Assembly: GCF_002920615.1 (NCBI RefSeq)
Contig: NZ_PQSU01000007.1
Coordinates: forward strand, 1-64,000
Direction of reading: 5' to 3'
DNA length: 64,000 bases
DNA from: Streptomyces sp. Ru62
GTDB taxonomy: Bacteria > Actinomycetota > Actinomycetes > Streptomycetales > Streptomycetaceae
Positions 34,017-45,743 of this stretch are shown here, in pieces (the first letter of the stretch is position 1; each line of letters starts with the position of its first letter). Both the position numbers and the translations under genes were made by a program. Under the pieces are notes generated by a model. It ran no database searches. It had not been told where the DNA came from and worked only from the letters and a program-made list of their open reading frames with translations.

Positions 34017-34991
34017 TCAGCGTCGTCGTGGACGACGCAGCCGCAGAGCGAGGGCGGCGCCCCCGGTGAGCAGCAGCACCGCGGCGGCGCCGCCCGCCAG
34101 CAGTGGTGCCGAGGGGCCCGACCCGCCGTGCGTGGTCTTCGCGACCGGGGTTCCGTCGCGCACGGCAGCCTCGGCCCGGTCGCCGACGCCGCCGGGCAGG
34201 TCGGTCGGACTCGCCACCGGTGAACTCGACTCCGGTGAAGCCGGTGTGGCCGAAGAACCCGGTACGGCCGTTGAACCCGGTGAGGACGGTGAACTCGCCG
34301 TCGGTGCGGGCCGAGGGGACCTCGCCGCCCCGGCGGCCGTCCCGCGCTCCGGGAAGACCACGTCGGAGCACGCGTAGTACGTGTCCGGCGTGCTGCTGTT
34401 CTGCCAGACGGTGTAGAGCACGTGCCGCCCCGTCCGGTCCGTCGGGAACGTCGCGTTCACACGGTACGCCCCGTTCCGCAGCGGCGGGTCCGTGACCTCG
34501 GCGAAGGGTCGCGCGGGCAGGTCGGACCAGGTCAGCGGCCGCGAGGGGTCGTAACCCCGCTTGGTCAGGTACAGCTTGAACGTGCCCGTGTGCGCGATGG
34601 TCGACGCGTAGGTCAGCGTCAGGTGGCCGCCCGGTGTCAGCCGCGTCGCCGGCCAGTCCCGCCGGGCCAGGTCCAGGCCCCGGTACGCCGGCAGGTTCCC
34701 GCTGCACAGTCTGCCGTCCGGAATCACCCGCCGGTCACGGCCCGCCACCCCCGCCACGCGCAGGTTGTCCCAGGCGGTGAACGGACCGCCGTTCGCCGCG
34801 ATCGCCGCCCGGCAGGCCGGTGTCCGGACGGCGGCCCCCTCGGGTGAGCAGGCGTAGACCCGGCTGACCGGGTCCGTGGGGGCCCCGTGCGCCTGGGCAG
34901 GCCCCGCCGCCCACGGCAGGAGCAGGAGCGGTGCCGTTACGGCGGCCGTCCTGACGCTCAGGCGGGCGGTCGTCCGAGTCATCCGAGTCAT
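34017..34991 (-). CDS. AA10 lytic polysaccharide monooxygenase with C-terminal membrane anchor
   Basis: The 324-residue protein has a signal peptide ending in AQA directly before HGAPTDPVSR, so the mature protein starts with the copper-binding His of AA10 LPMOs. The second His of the brace is in STIAHTGTFKLYLT, and the domain ends near CSDVVFPE. These copper enzymes oxidatively cut chitin or cellulose. Instead of a carbohydrate-binding module it has a long Pro/Ser/Thr linker and a C-terminal hydrophobic helix with a basic tail RLRRPRRR, so it is probably held at the cell surface. ATG at 34991 follows GAGGAG. Confidence 0.85.
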   Translation of the reverse strand: MTRMTRTTARLSVRTAAVTAPLLLLPWAAGPAQAHGAPTDPVSRVYACSPEGAAVRTPACRAAIAANGGPFTAWDNLRVAGVAGRDRRVIPDGRLCSGNLPAYRGLDLARRDWPATRLTPGGHLTLTYASTIAHTGTFKLYLTKRGYDPSRPLTWSDLPARPFAEVTDPPLRNGAYRVNATFPTDRTGRHVLYTVWQNSSTPDTYYACSDVVFPERGTAAGAARSPRPAPTASSPSSPGSTAVPGSSATPASPESSSPVASPTDLPGGVGDRAEAAVRDGTPVAKTTHGGSGPSAPLLAGGAAAVLLLTGGAALALRLRRPRRR

Positions 34992-35423
34992 CGGGGCGTC
35001 TCCTCGGCGGGCGCGGGAACGGGGTCTGCGGCGTCCAGTACGGCCCCGCCGGCCGCCGCGTTCAGCCGGTCTGGCGCACCCGCGCGCGGGGGGCGTGAAA
35101 GCACCGACCGGTTCGGCTGTTTTGCGCCTGCTTCCACACCCCATTGAGGAGTCGGCCGTCCGCCTCGTATCGTGGCGATCATGGGGCGGCGCCCGTCGCC
35201 CCGGGGCTCGCGGACACCGGCCGGCGACGAAGGGGAAACCATGAGGTCTCGCCCGTTGAAGAGGTGCGGAGCACCCGGCCGGCGTCGAGCGGAGCGATGA
35301 CACGTGTCGTACCGCGCGCGTGGTCCGCCCGGACTCCCGTTGCCGATCGGTGAGTTATCGTATGCAACGAGTCAGAAACAAACCGCATGGCCTGTTCTTT
35401 TGGGTGCGAGGAGGGGGTCCAGG
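34992..35423. other. 432-base divergent region before the TetR regulator
   Basis: The LPMO and TetR genes diverge across this gap. A 19-codon frame at 35240-35299 has a good AAGGGG ribosome site but is not supported otherwise. The last 80 bases are AT-richer and contain the candidate operator at 35377-35396. Confidence 0.5.
35377..35396 (+). promoter_or_regulatory. Candidate autoregulatory (ARE-like) operator
   Basis: AACAAACC at 35377-35384 and GGCCTGTT at 35389-35396 form an imperfect inverted repeat (six of eight pairs) around GCAT, 28 bases before the TetR start. Gamma-butyrolactone receptors bind such AACA...TGTT elements near their own genes. The match is by eye. Confidence 0.45.
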
Positions 35424-36071
35424 ATGCCAAGGCAGTTACGTGCCGAACAGACCCGGGCGACGATCATCACGGCCGCCGCCGATCTGATCGACCGGCACGG
35501 ATACGAGTCCACCAGTCTGAGCGACATCGTCGCACACGCGAAGGTCACCAAGGGCGCCCTGTACTTCCACTTCGCCGCCAAGGAGGATCTCGCCCACGCC
35601 ATCCTGGAACTCCAGGCCAAGGCGGCGCGGCAGCTCGTGGCCGATGTCGAGAGCCGCGGCTGCTCCTCGCTGGAGGCCCTGATGCGCACCACGTTCGGGA
35701 TCGCCCGGCTCGCCGTGGAGGATCCCGTACCGCGCGCCGGACTCCGCCTGGCCACCGCGGACATCGCCGTACGGCCGCCGCTGCGGCACCCGTTCACCGA
35801 GTGGCTCGACTTCGCCACCCGCAAGTTCACCGGAGCCATCAGGGAATCCGACGTACACGGCGATCTCGACGTCGGCGTCGTCGCCCACTCCCTCGTCTGC
35901 TTCTTCATCGGCACCCGGGTCGCCGGCCGCTCGCTCGAACCGGTCGGACGGCTGCCGCGCAGGGTCGCCGAGATGTGGCACCTCATGGTCCGCGGACTCG
36001 TCCCGGTGCACCGCCGCCCCCGCTACGTCACCCTCGCCACGCAGCTGGAGCGGGAGATCCGCACCGCCTGA
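35424..36071 (+). CDS. TetR-family regulator, gamma-butyrolactone receptor-like
   Basis: The 215-residue protein has an N-terminal TetR helix-turn-helix (about 8-55, recognition part HAKVTKGALYFHF) and resembles ScbR/ArpA-type gamma-butyrolactone receptors in its N-terminus (MPRQLRAEQTRATIITAA) and length. The fifth codon is TTA (35436-35438), so translation should depend on the bldA leucyl-tRNA. ATG preceded by GAGGAGGGGG. No butyrolactone synthase gene is seen in the window. It is followed 22 bases later by the ARMT1-type gene. Confidence 0.85.
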   Translation: MPRQLRAEQTRATIITAAADLIDRHGYESTSLSDIVAHAKVTKGALYFHFAAKEDLAHAILELQAKAARQLVADVESRGCSSLEALMRTTFGIARLAVEDPVPRAGLRLATADIAVRPPLRHPFTEWLDFATRKFTGAIRESDVHGDLDVGVVAHSLVCFFIGTRVAGRSLEPVGRLPRRVAEMWHLMVRGLVPVHRRPRYVTLATQLEREIRTA

Positions 36072-36093
36072 CGCCCGCGATACGGTGACGGAC

Positions 36094-37314
36094 ATGCCCG
36101 ACATCCCCTTCGCACCCGTGATCCTCGGCAACCAACCCGGCTCGTTCCCGCACAGCGTGCTGGCCGAACGGCACCCCGCGATCATCCGGCAGGTGAGGGA
36201 CGCGTTCCCGTACGGCCCCGGGCAGCGCACAGCGCTGGACGAGCTGCTGAAGAGCTGCACCGAGGGGACCCTCGGACCGCTGCCCGCCGACGCCCCGGAC
36301 CGGGACCGGTGGCACGACTGGGGCCTCGCCGAGTACGCCGGCCGGTCCTGGTACGAGGTGCCCTGGCTGTGGGCCGAGAGCTACTTCTACCGCCGGCTGC
36401 TGGACGCCGTTTGCTGGTTCGGGCCGGGTGCCTGGCAGGGCATCGACCCCTTCCGCCCTTTCAAACGCGCCGAACTCGACGCCCCGGAGACCGACGAGGA
36501 ACTGGCCGCCCTGGACGGCCTGCGGGACCTTCCGGAGGACGAGCGGGCGGGCGCCCTGCTGCACGGCTCGCTCTGGGGCAACCGCGCCGACCTCGGCTTC
36601 CGGCTCTCCGCCGCGGGCGCCCAGGCCCGCGAACCCGCCCCCGCACTGGTCGCCGACGACAGCGAGACCCTGTGGTCGCTGCTGCCGCCCGCCGGAACCG
36701 GCACGCTCGTGCTCGTCGCGGACAACGCGGGCCGCGAACTCGTCCCCGACCTCCTGCTGATCGCCCATCTCCTCGCCGAGGGCCGGACCGCGCGGGCGGT
36801 GCTGCACGTCAAGCCGTACCCGTACTACGTCTCCGACGCCACCACCGCCGACGTCGTCGACGCGCTGCACCGGCTGCGCGCGGCCCACGGGACAGCCGCC
36901 GAGTACGGGCGCCTGCTCTGGTCGGCCATGGCCGACGGCCGGCTCACCGTCCGCGCCCACCCCTTCTCCTGCGCCCCGCTGCCGTACGCGGCGATGCCGG
37001 ACGACCTGCGCGCGGAGTTCGCCGCGGCCACGCTGACCATCGTCAAGGGCGACCTCAACTACCGGCGCCTGGTGGGCGACCGGCTCTGGCCGCCCACCAC
37101 GCCCTTCCGGGAGACGACCGCGTACTTCCCCGGCCCGGTCGCCGCCCTGCGCACCCTCAAGTCCGATGTGATCACCGGCCTGTCCGCGACGACCGAGGCC
37201 GAACTGGTGGCGGCCGAGGGGCGGAGCTGGCGGACCAGTGGCACGCACGCGCTGATCCAGACCGATCCGCAAGGCGACGGGAAGCACGCATCAGGTGATC
37301 CGCACCGGCAGTGA
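36094..37314 (+). CDS. ARMT1-type damage-control phosphatase (DUF89)
   Basis: The 406-residue protein belongs to the metal-dependent DUF89/ARMT1 family, which hydrolyses phosphorylated sugars or other damaged metabolites. Typical blocks are HGSLWGNRADLG near 165, VLVADNAGRELVPDLLL near 210 (Asp-Asn metal site), HVKPYPYYVSD near 242 and TIVKGDLNYRRLVGD near 315. ATG at 36094 is used; GTG at 36085 is possible. Its 3' end overlaps the convergent P450 gene by 24 bases. Confidence 0.85.
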   Translation: MPDIPFAPVILGNQPGSFPHSVLAERHPAIIRQVRDAFPYGPGQRTALDELLKSCTEGTLGPLPADAPDRDRWHDWGLAEYAGRSWYEVPWLWAESYFYRRLLDAVCWFGPGAWQGIDPFRPFKRAELDAPETDEELAALDGLRDLPEDERAGALLHGSLWGNRADLGFRLSAAGAQAREPAPALVADDSETLWSLLPPAGTGTLVLVADNAGRELVPDLLLIAHLLAEGRTARAVLHVKPYPYYVSDATTADVVDALHRLRAAHGTAAEYGRLLWSAMADGRLTVRAHPFSCAPLPYAAMPDDLRAEFAAATLTIVKGDLNYRRLVGDRLWPPTTPFRETTAYFPGPVAALRTLKSDVITGLSATTEAELVAAEGRSWRTSGTHALIQTDPQGDGKHASGDPHRQ

Positions 37315-38556
37315 CTTGAGGCCGTTGATGAAGTTCGACACCAGCCGCCCGGGCGGCCCGGCGAGACGCGGCGGTCCGGGCAGGACGCGCAGCACCTCCT
37401 CGTGCAGCAGCCGCAGTTGCAGCCGGGCGAAGTGAGCGCCCAGGCACACGTGCGGGCCGTCCCCGAAGGACACGTGCGGATTGGGGGAACGGGCGAGATC
37501 GAGCCGGTCGGGAGCGGCGAAGACGCGCTCGTCGCGGTTGGCCGAGGCGTGGAACACCACGACCTTGTCGCCCGCCCGGATCGCGCGGCCCGCCAGCTCG
37601 GTGTCCCGCACGGCCGTCCGGCGGAAGGTCAGCACGGGCGGATGCCAGCGCAGCAGCTCCTCGACGGCGGACGGCACACCCACCTTCCCGGCGCGCAGTG
37701 ACGCGTACGCCTGCGGGTGCTCCGCCAGCGCCAGCAGTCCGCCCGGGGCCGCACCGCGCACGGTGTCGTTGCCCGCCACGGTGAGCAGGAAGAAGAACAT
37801 CTCCAGCTCGGCCTCGGCGAGTTCGGCGTCGTGGGCGAGCGTCGTCATGATGTCGTCCGCGGGATACCGCCGCTTGTACGCGGCCAGCTGTCCGGCGTAG
37901 GCGAACATGTCCGCCAGCATCGCCGGTGACCGCGGATTCACCGGTCTGCCCTCCTCGTCCAGCACCGGCGGACCGGCCTCGTCCGGGTCCTGGTAGCCGA
38001 TGACCCGCTGCGTCCAGCGCAGCAGCAACCGCCGGTCGCTCTCCGGAACGCCCAGCAGATCCGCCAGGTTCAGCAGGGCGTACTCGTCGGTGACGGCGGA
38101 CACCAGGTCCACCGTGCCGTCCCCCGCCCGCGCCGCCTCCAGGGCGCCCGCGAGCAGCGTGCGCGCCCGCTCCCGGGCGACCGCCGCGAACCGGTCCACG
38201 CGCCCCGGCGTGAAGGCACGGCTCACCAGCCGCCGCAGCCGCCCGTGCCCCGGCGGGTCCTGGTTGAGCATCATCCGCCGGATGAACGGCAGGTCCTCGG
38301 GGTCCGGGTCGCGGATCTGGGTCGCGCCGACGTACGACGAGTACGTCCCCGCGTCCTTCAGCACGCGTACGACATCCGCGTGCCGGGTCACCGCCCAGAA
38401 CCCGGGCCCGGCCGGCCAGCCCAGCACCTCCGGTTCCTGCTGCCAGGCCACCGGATGGTGGTCGCGCAGCACGCGGTAGTCGTCGTGGGGCACCCCGGCG
38501 GCGTACCGGCGCGGATCGAAGACGTCCGGGACCGGCGGCGCGTCCCGCACGCTCAC
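37291..38556 (-). CDS. Cytochrome P450
   Basis: The 421-residue protein is a soluble bacterial P450. The I-helix oxygen-binding motif is AGNDT at 261-265, the K-helix ExxR is ELLR at 300-303 and the haem loop is FGDGPHVCLG with the thiolate ligand Cys371. Asn replaces the more common acidic residue at the second position of the AGxDT-like motif. GTG at 38556 overlaps the hydrolase stop (GTGA), so the two genes are translationally coupled. Substrate unknown; no ferredoxin gene is adjacent. Confidence 0.92.
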   Translation of the reverse strand: MSVRDAPPVPDVFDPRRYAAGVPHDDYRVLRDHHPVAWQQEPEVLGWPAGPGFWAVTRHADVVRVLKDAGTYSSYVGATQIRDPDPEDLPFIRRMMLNQDPPGHGRLRRLVSRAFTPGRVDRFAAVARERARTLLAGALEAARAGDGTVDLVSAVTDEYALLNLADLLGVPESDRRLLLRWTQRVIGYQDPDEAGPPVLDEEGRPVNPRSPAMLADMFAYAGQLAAYKRRYPADDIMTTLAHDAELAEAELEMFFFLLTVAGNDTVRGAAPGGLLALAEHPQAYASLRAGKVGVPSAVEELLRWHPPVLTFRRTAVRDTELAGRAIRAGDKVVVFHASANRDERVFAAPDRLDLARSPNPHVSFGDGPHVCLGAHFARLQLRLLHEEVLRVLPGPPRLAGPPGRLVSNFINGLKSLPVRIT

Positions 38557-39353
38557 GCCGCCCCGCCCGCCCCGGTGCCGCCCGGGCCGTCGGCCCGCAG
38601 GAAGTCCTCGAGGGCACGCACCAGGTCCAGCGGGGTCTCGTCCATCGCGTAGTGACCGGCGCCCGGCAGTACGGTCAGCTCCGCGCGCGGGTACCAGGAC
38701 AGCCAGGTCTGCCGCATGACCTCCGCGGACAGCGCCGGGTCCAGCGCGCCGGCCACGGCCAGCGCCGGTACCTCGCTGCCCACGACGTCGGCGGTGAAGT
38801 CCTCGCCCGCCCACGAGTCCAGCCAGGCCCGGAACGCCTTGGGGTCACTGCGCTCCAGCGAGCGGGCGACCATCCGGTCCAGCCAGGCGGCGGGCCGGCG
38901 GCCCCCGGTGGTGAGGTCGATGATCGCGCGCCGGTTCTCCGCCCGGTGCGCCGCGTCCGCGAACAGCGCCGCCTGCTCGCCGGCCAGCGGCATTCCGGAG
39001 GCGGGCACGGGGGAGACGCCGGCGATCCGGCGCAGGCGGTGCGGGGCGACGGCGAGCAGCCGCTGCGCCACCGCGCCCCCCATCGAGTGCCCGACCACCG
39101 AGAACCGGTCCCAGCCGAGCCGGTCCGCCAGCTCCACCAGGTCCACGGCCGCCTCGGCCGTCGTGTACGAGCCCGTGGCGTCCCGGGCCTCGCCGTAACC
39201 CCGCAGGTCCACCAGCGCATAGCTGAAGGACGTGCGGTCCAGGTCCGGCAGGACGGCCGCGTAGGCGGACCGGTCGGCGAACCAGCCGTGCACGGCGAAC
39301 ACCTTGTGGGCGCCGTCGCCGTGCACCTCATGGGGCAGCACGAAGGAGGTCAT
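38553..39353 (-). CDS. Alpha/beta hydrolase
   Basis: The 266-residue protein shows the alpha/beta hydrolase triad: Ser in GHSMGG near 87, Asp in ALDPAL near 210 and His in GAGHYAMDE near 240. The motif VDLRGYGEA fits the oxyanion-hole/epoxide-hydrolase-like group. ATG at 39353. It is the first gene of a two-gene unit with the P450 and diverges from geoA across 152 bases, so shared regulation with geosmin synthesis is possible but unproven. Confidence 0.88.
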   Translation of the reverse strand: MTSFVLPHEVHGDGAHKVFAVHGWFADRSAYAAVLPDLDRTSFSYALVDLRGYGEARDATGSYTTAEAAVDLVELADRLGWDRFSVVGHSMGGAVAQRLLAVAPHRLRRIAGVSPVPASGMPLAGEQAALFADAAHRAENRRAIIDLTTGGRRPAAWLDRMVARSLERSDPKAFRAWLDSWAGEDFTADVVGSEVPALAVAGALDPALSAEVMRQTWLSWYPRAELTVLPGAGHYAMDETPLDLVRALEDFLRADGPGGTGAGGAA

Positions 39354-39496
39354 GCGCCTACCGTGGCCCCCGCGCGCGGACACGGCAAGGGAACCAACGC
39401 CACAACCGCCCACCGGAGTTCCAGGTTTCGCGAGCGGTTCACGCGATGGTGTGATCATGTGCCGCCGACCGGATGGGCGTCCGGGGCCGCGGGTAG

Positions 39497-41659
<2,163 letters not shown>

Positions 41660-41773
41660 CGGTCCGCAAATCTCCGCGTACGGAATCGGGCATTCAGGGA
41701 ACTTCGGTGAGTCCTCGGGAGTCTTGTGGAGTAAGGGGAACAACAGCGCCAGAACACACGGGGGTGTTCGACC

Positions 41774-43648
41774 TTGACCGAGACCATCGAGAGGCTCACC
41801 GGACCGACCGCGGGCGAGCAGGCGCCGGCGGCCCGCGAACTGACGCCGTACGTGGCGCCGTTGACCGTCCCGCCGGTCCTGCGGCCCGCCGCGGACGACG
41901 TCCTGCGCGAGACCGAGATCGCCCTGCGCCCGACCTGGGTGCGCCTGCACCCGCAACTGCCGCCGACCCTGATGTGGGGCTACGACGGACACGTGCCGGG
42001 CCCGACCATCGAGGTGCGCCGGGGACAGCGCGTCCGCATCGCCTGGACCAACCGCATCCCCAAGGACAGCGAGTACCCGGTCACCTCGGTGGAGGTGCCG
42101 CTGCGCACGGACGGCCGCCCGCAGGCCACCACCGAACCGGGCCGCGGGGGCGTCGAGCCGAACAAGGACGTCGCCGCCCTGCCCGCCTGGTCGGTGACCC
42201 ATCTGCACGGCGCGCAGACCGGCGGCGGCAACGACGGCTGGGCGGACAACGCCGTGGGCCACGGCGACGCCCAGCTGTCGGAGTACCCGAACGACCACCA
42301 GGCGGTGCAGTGGTGGTACCACGACCACGCCATGAACATCACCCGGTGGAACGTGATGGCGGGCCTGTACGGCACCTACCTCGTCCGGGACGACGAGGAG
42401 GACGCCCTCCACCTGCCGTCCGGCGAGCGGGAGATCCCGCTCGTCATCGCCGACCGCAACCTCGACACCGACGAGGACGGCCGTCTCAACGGCCGGCTCC
42501 TGCACAAGACGGTGATCGTCCAGCAGCGCAACCCGGAGACGGGCAAGCCGGTCTCCATACCCTTCACCGGTCCGTACACCACGGTCAACGGCCGCATCTG
42601 GCCGTACGCCGACGTGGACCCGGCGTGGCACCGGTTCCGGCTGGTCAACGCCTCCAACGCGCGCATCTTCGAACTCGTCCTCATCGACGAGGACGACCGG
42701 CCGGTACCGGGAATCGTCCACCAGATCGGCAGCGACGGCGGACTGCTGCCGCGCCCGGTGCCGGTCGACTTCGACGCGGAGCTGCCGGCCCTGACCGCCG
42801 CGCCGGCCGAGCGGTTCGACCTGCTGGTGGACTTCCGCGGACTCGCGGGCCGGACCCTGCGGCTGGTCAACAAGGGTCCCAACCAGCCGGCGGGGGTGCC
42901 CGACCCGGCCGGAGACGTGCCCTGTCCGGCCGTGCTGGAGTTCCGGGTCCGGGAGAGCTGCGCGGAGGACACCTTCGAACTTCCGGAGGTGCTCTCCGGT
43001 TCCTTCCGCCGCCTGACCCACGACACCCCGCACGGCCACCGGCTCGTCCTGCTCACCCCGCCCGCCACCAAGGGGGCCGGCGGCCACCCGGAGATCTGGG
43101 AGATGACCGAGGTCGAGGACCCGAGCGGCCTGACGTTCCCGGCCGAGGGCATCGTGCAGGTCACCGGACCCGACGGCACCACCAGGACGTACCGGCGCAC
43201 CGCGCGGACGTTCAACGACGGGCTCGGCTTCACGATCGGCGAGGGCAGCCACGAGCAGTGGAGCTTCCTCAACCTCGCGCCCATCGTGCACCCCATGCAC
43301 ATCCACCTGGCCGACTTCCAGTTGCTGGGGCGGGACGCCTACGACGTCTCCGGCTTCGACCCGGCGGTGGGCGGCACCCGCACCCCGATCCGGTACGACG
43401 CCGGCCGCGAGATAGCGCTCGCGCCCAACGAACGGGGCTACAAGGACGTCTTCCGGGTGCCGGGCAACCAGATGCTGCGGGTCATGGGCCGCTTCGACGG
43501 CGCGTACGGCCGGTTCATGTACCACTGCCATCTGCTGGAGCACGAGGACATGGGCATGATGCGACCCTTCGTCGTCATGCCTTCCGAGGCCCTGAAGTTC
43601 GACCACGGCGGCGCGCACGGCGGCCACGGCGAGGGCCACACGGGCTGA
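41774..43648 (+). CDS. Multicopper oxidase, phenoxazinone synthase/bilirubin oxidase-like
   Basis: The 624-residue protein has the four copper-binding blocks of multicopper oxidases: THLHG near 142, WYHDH near 180, HPMHIH near 505 and [14 protein letters not shown] near 583, so both the type 1 site and the trinuclear centre look complete. The overall layout is of the PhsA/CotA group. No signal peptide is seen. The C-terminus is His/Gly-rich. Start TTG at 41774 after ACGGGGGTG. Physiological substrate unknown; phenolic oxidation or copper tolerance are family roles. Confidence 0.9.
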   Translation: MTETIERLTGPTAGEQAPAARELTPYVAPLTVPPVLRPAADDVLRETEIALRPTWVRLHPQLPPTLMWGYDGHVPGPTIEVRRGQRVRIAWTNRIPKDSEYPVTSVEVPLRTDGRPQATTEPGRGGVEPNKDVAALPAWSVTHLHGAQTGGGNDGWADNAVGHGDAQLSEYPNDHQAVQWWYHDHAMNITRWNVMAGLYGTYLVRDDEEDALHLPSGEREIPLVIADRNLDTDEDGRLNGRLLHKTVIVQQRNPETGKPVSIPFTGPYTTVNGRIWPYADVDPAWHRFRLVNASNARIFELVLIDEDDRPVPGIVHQIGSDGGLLPRPVPVDFDAELPALTAAPAERFDLLVDFRGLAGRTLRLVNKGPNQPAGVPDPAGDVPCPAVLEFRVRESCAEDTFELPEVLSGSFRRLTHDTPHGHRLVLLTPPATKGAGGHPEIWEMTEVEDPSGLTFPAEGIVQVTGPDGTTRTYRRTARTFNDGLGFTIGEGSHEQWSFLNLAPIVHPMHIHLADFQLLGRDAYDVSGFDPAVGGTRTPIRYDAGREIALAPNERGYKDVFRVPGNQMLRVMGRFDGAYGRFMYHCHLLEHEDMGMMRPFVVMPSEALKFDHGGAHGGHGEGHTG

Positions 43649-43789
43649 CAGGGCGGGCCGAAAGGGTGTGCTGAACGGCTGGCGTGACAGCTATGAGTAC
43701 CCTCCGTCACCCTCCGGGCAGTCTCACCCTTTCGTGTCTCGTCGCGCCCCACCGCCCCGGGTAGAGCACCAGCCGGAGGCGAGCGAACC

Positions 43790-44353
43790 ATGGAACACAC
43801 TGCGTTGCGTCCGAAGCCGATGCCCGGCCAGGACCGGCGGGAGGACGACACCCCCGACCCCGCCCGTCGCCCGCACGCCGCGCCCCGGCGCGGGCGGCGG
43901 CTGCGGACCCTGCTGTGCGGTCTGTGCGCCGGCACCGTGCTGGTGCTCTCCGGCGTCGGCATCGGCACGGTCGGTGCCACGGTGATCGGCATGAGCAGAC
44001 TCGCCGAGCTGCGACGCCAGGCCCCGCCGCCCGCGCCGGCGCCCTCGGTCAGGGCCACGCCCCCGCCGGCGCCCGTCCCGGCCCCGTCCGGCCCGGTCCT
44101 CGGCGTGGAGACGGTCGACGCGGAGAAGGTGGGCGCCCTCGTGGTGGGCGTGCACGTGCCCGGCCCCGGCTACGCGGCGGGCCTGGTCCGCGGGGACGTC
44201 GTACTCCAGTGGGGCGAGGCCCGTGTGGACACCGCCGCCGACCTCGCCCGAGCCGTCGGACGGGCCCGTCCCGGCAAGGCGGTGCTGCTCACCGTGCGCC
44301 ACGCGAGCGGCGGCTACCAGCAGTTGGCGGTGACCCCGGGAGTGGTGACCTGA
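43790..44353 (+). CDS. Membrane-anchored PDZ-domain protein
   Basis: The 187-residue protein has one membrane segment at about 38-65, a Pro/Ala linker (PPPAPAPSVRATPPPAPVPA) and a C-terminal PDZ domain recognised by GVHVPGPGYAAGLVRGDVVL. It resembles the PDZ part of trypsin-like proteases but has no protease domain, so it may be an adaptor. ATG preceded by GGAGGCGAGCG. Upstream at 43700-43733 several ACCCTCC/CACCCT motifs occur; their role is unknown. Confidence 0.82.
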   Translation: MEHTALRPKPMPGQDRREDDTPDPARRPHAAPRRGRRLRTLLCGLCAGTVLVLSGVGIGTVGATVIGMSRLAELRRQAPPPAPAPSVRATPPPAPVPAPSGPVLGVETVDAEKVGALVVGVHVPGPGYAAGLVRGDVVLQWGEARVDTAADLARAVGRARPGKAVLLTVRHASGGYQQLAVTPGVVT

Positions 44354-44563
44354 CCCGGTCAGGGACCGCCGCGGTCCCGGTCACGCCAGGAAACCCCTTG
44401 GTCACCATCCGTCCCGCACGTCATCATGGACCCATGCCGAGTGCCCCCTCGACGGACTGCGGGACGCCGGTCCGCGGGACCGGCTCGCGTGGGCCGGTGC
44501 GGACGGGCAGGATGCTGCCCGAGACGCCACCGCCCCGTTTCCGCACCCGCCCCGGAGGCCCGG

Positions 44564-45691
44564 ATGACCGGTAGTACGCCCGCGCCCTTCGCCGCCGCCG
44601 ACTACAGGGCCCGTATGGAGCGTGCCGCGCGCTCCGCCGGCGACGCCGGCCTCGCGGGGCTGCTCGTGGCGCCGGGACCGGACATGGTGTGGCTCACCGG
44701 CTACACGCCCACAGCGGTCACGGAGCGGCTGACCCTGCTGGTCCTCGCGCCCGGCCGGGACCCCGTGCTCGTCGTGCCCACCCTGGAGGCCCCGGACGCC
44801 GAGCAGGCGGCCGGCGCCGCCGCGCTGACGCTGCGCGACTGGACCGACGGCAAGGCCCCCTACGCCGTCACCGCCGGCCTCCTCGACGACCGCGGCCGGT
44901 TCGGCATCAGTGACAACACCTGGGCCATGCACCTGCTGGGCCTCCAGCGGGCCCTGCCCGGCACCTCCTACGCCTCCCTCACCGATGCCCTGCCCATGCT
45001 GCGCGCGGTGAAGGACGCGGCCGAACTGGAACTCCTGGCGGCCGCCGGCGCGGCCGCCGACCTGGCGTTCGAGGAGATCCGCAAGGTCCCCTTCGCCGGC
45101 CGCCGCGAGTCCGACGTGGGCCAGGACCTCGCCGGCCTGCTGCGCCGCTTCGGCCACTCCCAGGTCGACTTCACGATCGTCGGCTCCGGCCCGAACGGCG
45201 CCAACCCCCACCACGAGGTCGGCGACCGCGTCATCCAGCCCGGCGACATGGTCGTCCTCGACTTCGGCGGCCTGAAGGACGGCTACGGCTCCGACACCAC
45301 CCGCACGGTCCACGTCGGCGAGCCGACCGAGGAGGAGCGCCGGGTCCACGACATCGTGCGCGCCGCCCAGGAGGCCGGTTTCCAGGCCGTACGCCCGGGT
45401 GTGGCCTGCCAGGAGGTCGACCGCGCCGCCCGCGCGGTGATCACGGACGCCGGGTACGGCGGGTACTTCATCCACCGCACCGGCCACGGCATCGGTGTCA
45501 CCACGCACGAGCCGCCGTACATGATCGAGGGCGAGGAGCAGCCGCTCGTGCCCGGCATGTGCTTCTCCGTGGAGCCCGGCATCTACCTGCCCGGCCGTTT
45601 CGGGGTGCGCATCGAGGACATCGTCACGGTCACCGAGGACGGCGGCCGCCGCCTCAACAACACCACCCGTGAGATGGTCATAGTGGAGTGA
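44564..45691 (+). CDS. M24-family aminopeptidase (Xaa-Pro peptidase type)
   Basis: The 375-residue protein has an N-terminal creatinase-like domain and a C-terminal pita-bread domain. Metal ligands are seen in VVLDFGG (Asp), GSDTTRT (Asp), HRTGHGIG (His), FSVEPGIYL (Glu) and GVRIEDIV (Glu), so all five are present. The family removes N-terminal residues before proline. ATG at 44564 follows CGGAGG; longer upstream frames lack this. Cytoplasmic. Confidence 0.92.
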   Translation: MTGSTPAPFAAADYRARMERAARSAGDAGLAGLLVAPGPDMVWLTGYTPTAVTERLTLLVLAPGRDPVLVVPTLEAPDAEQAAGAAALTLRDWTDGKAPYAVTAGLLDDRGRFGISDNTWAMHLLGLQRALPGTSYASLTDALPMLRAVKDAAELELLAAAGAAADLAFEEIRKVPFAGRRESDVGQDLAGLLRRFGHSQVDFTIVGSGPNGANPHHEVGDRVIQPGDMVVLDFGGLKDGYGSDTTRTVHVGEPTEEERRVHDIVRAAQEAGFQAVRPGVACQEVDRAARAVITDAGYGGYFIHRTGHGIGVTTHEPPYMIEGEEQPLVPGMCFSVEPGIYLPGRFGVRIEDIVTVTEDGGRRLNNTTREMVIVE

Positions 45692-45743
45692 GAGACCCGA
45701 GGAGACCCACTCCGACGACACCCGGAACGGCGACGTGCGATCC

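Noticed and set aside
35240..35299. 19-codon frame with a good ribosome site before the TetR gene
   Set aside because: Too short to support without conservation; composition is Arg-rich and no leader function is evident.
39440..39480. GTGTGATCATGTG upstream of geoA considered as a Crp-type site
   Set aside because: Only one half-site fits; the symmetric half is missing.
43660..43733. GAAAGGGTG and CACCCTTTC nine-base inverted repeat flanking the PDZ gene leader, and ACCCTCC motifs considered as PHO boxes
   Set aside because: Arms are 56 bases apart and the motif spacing does not follow the 11-base PHO-box period.
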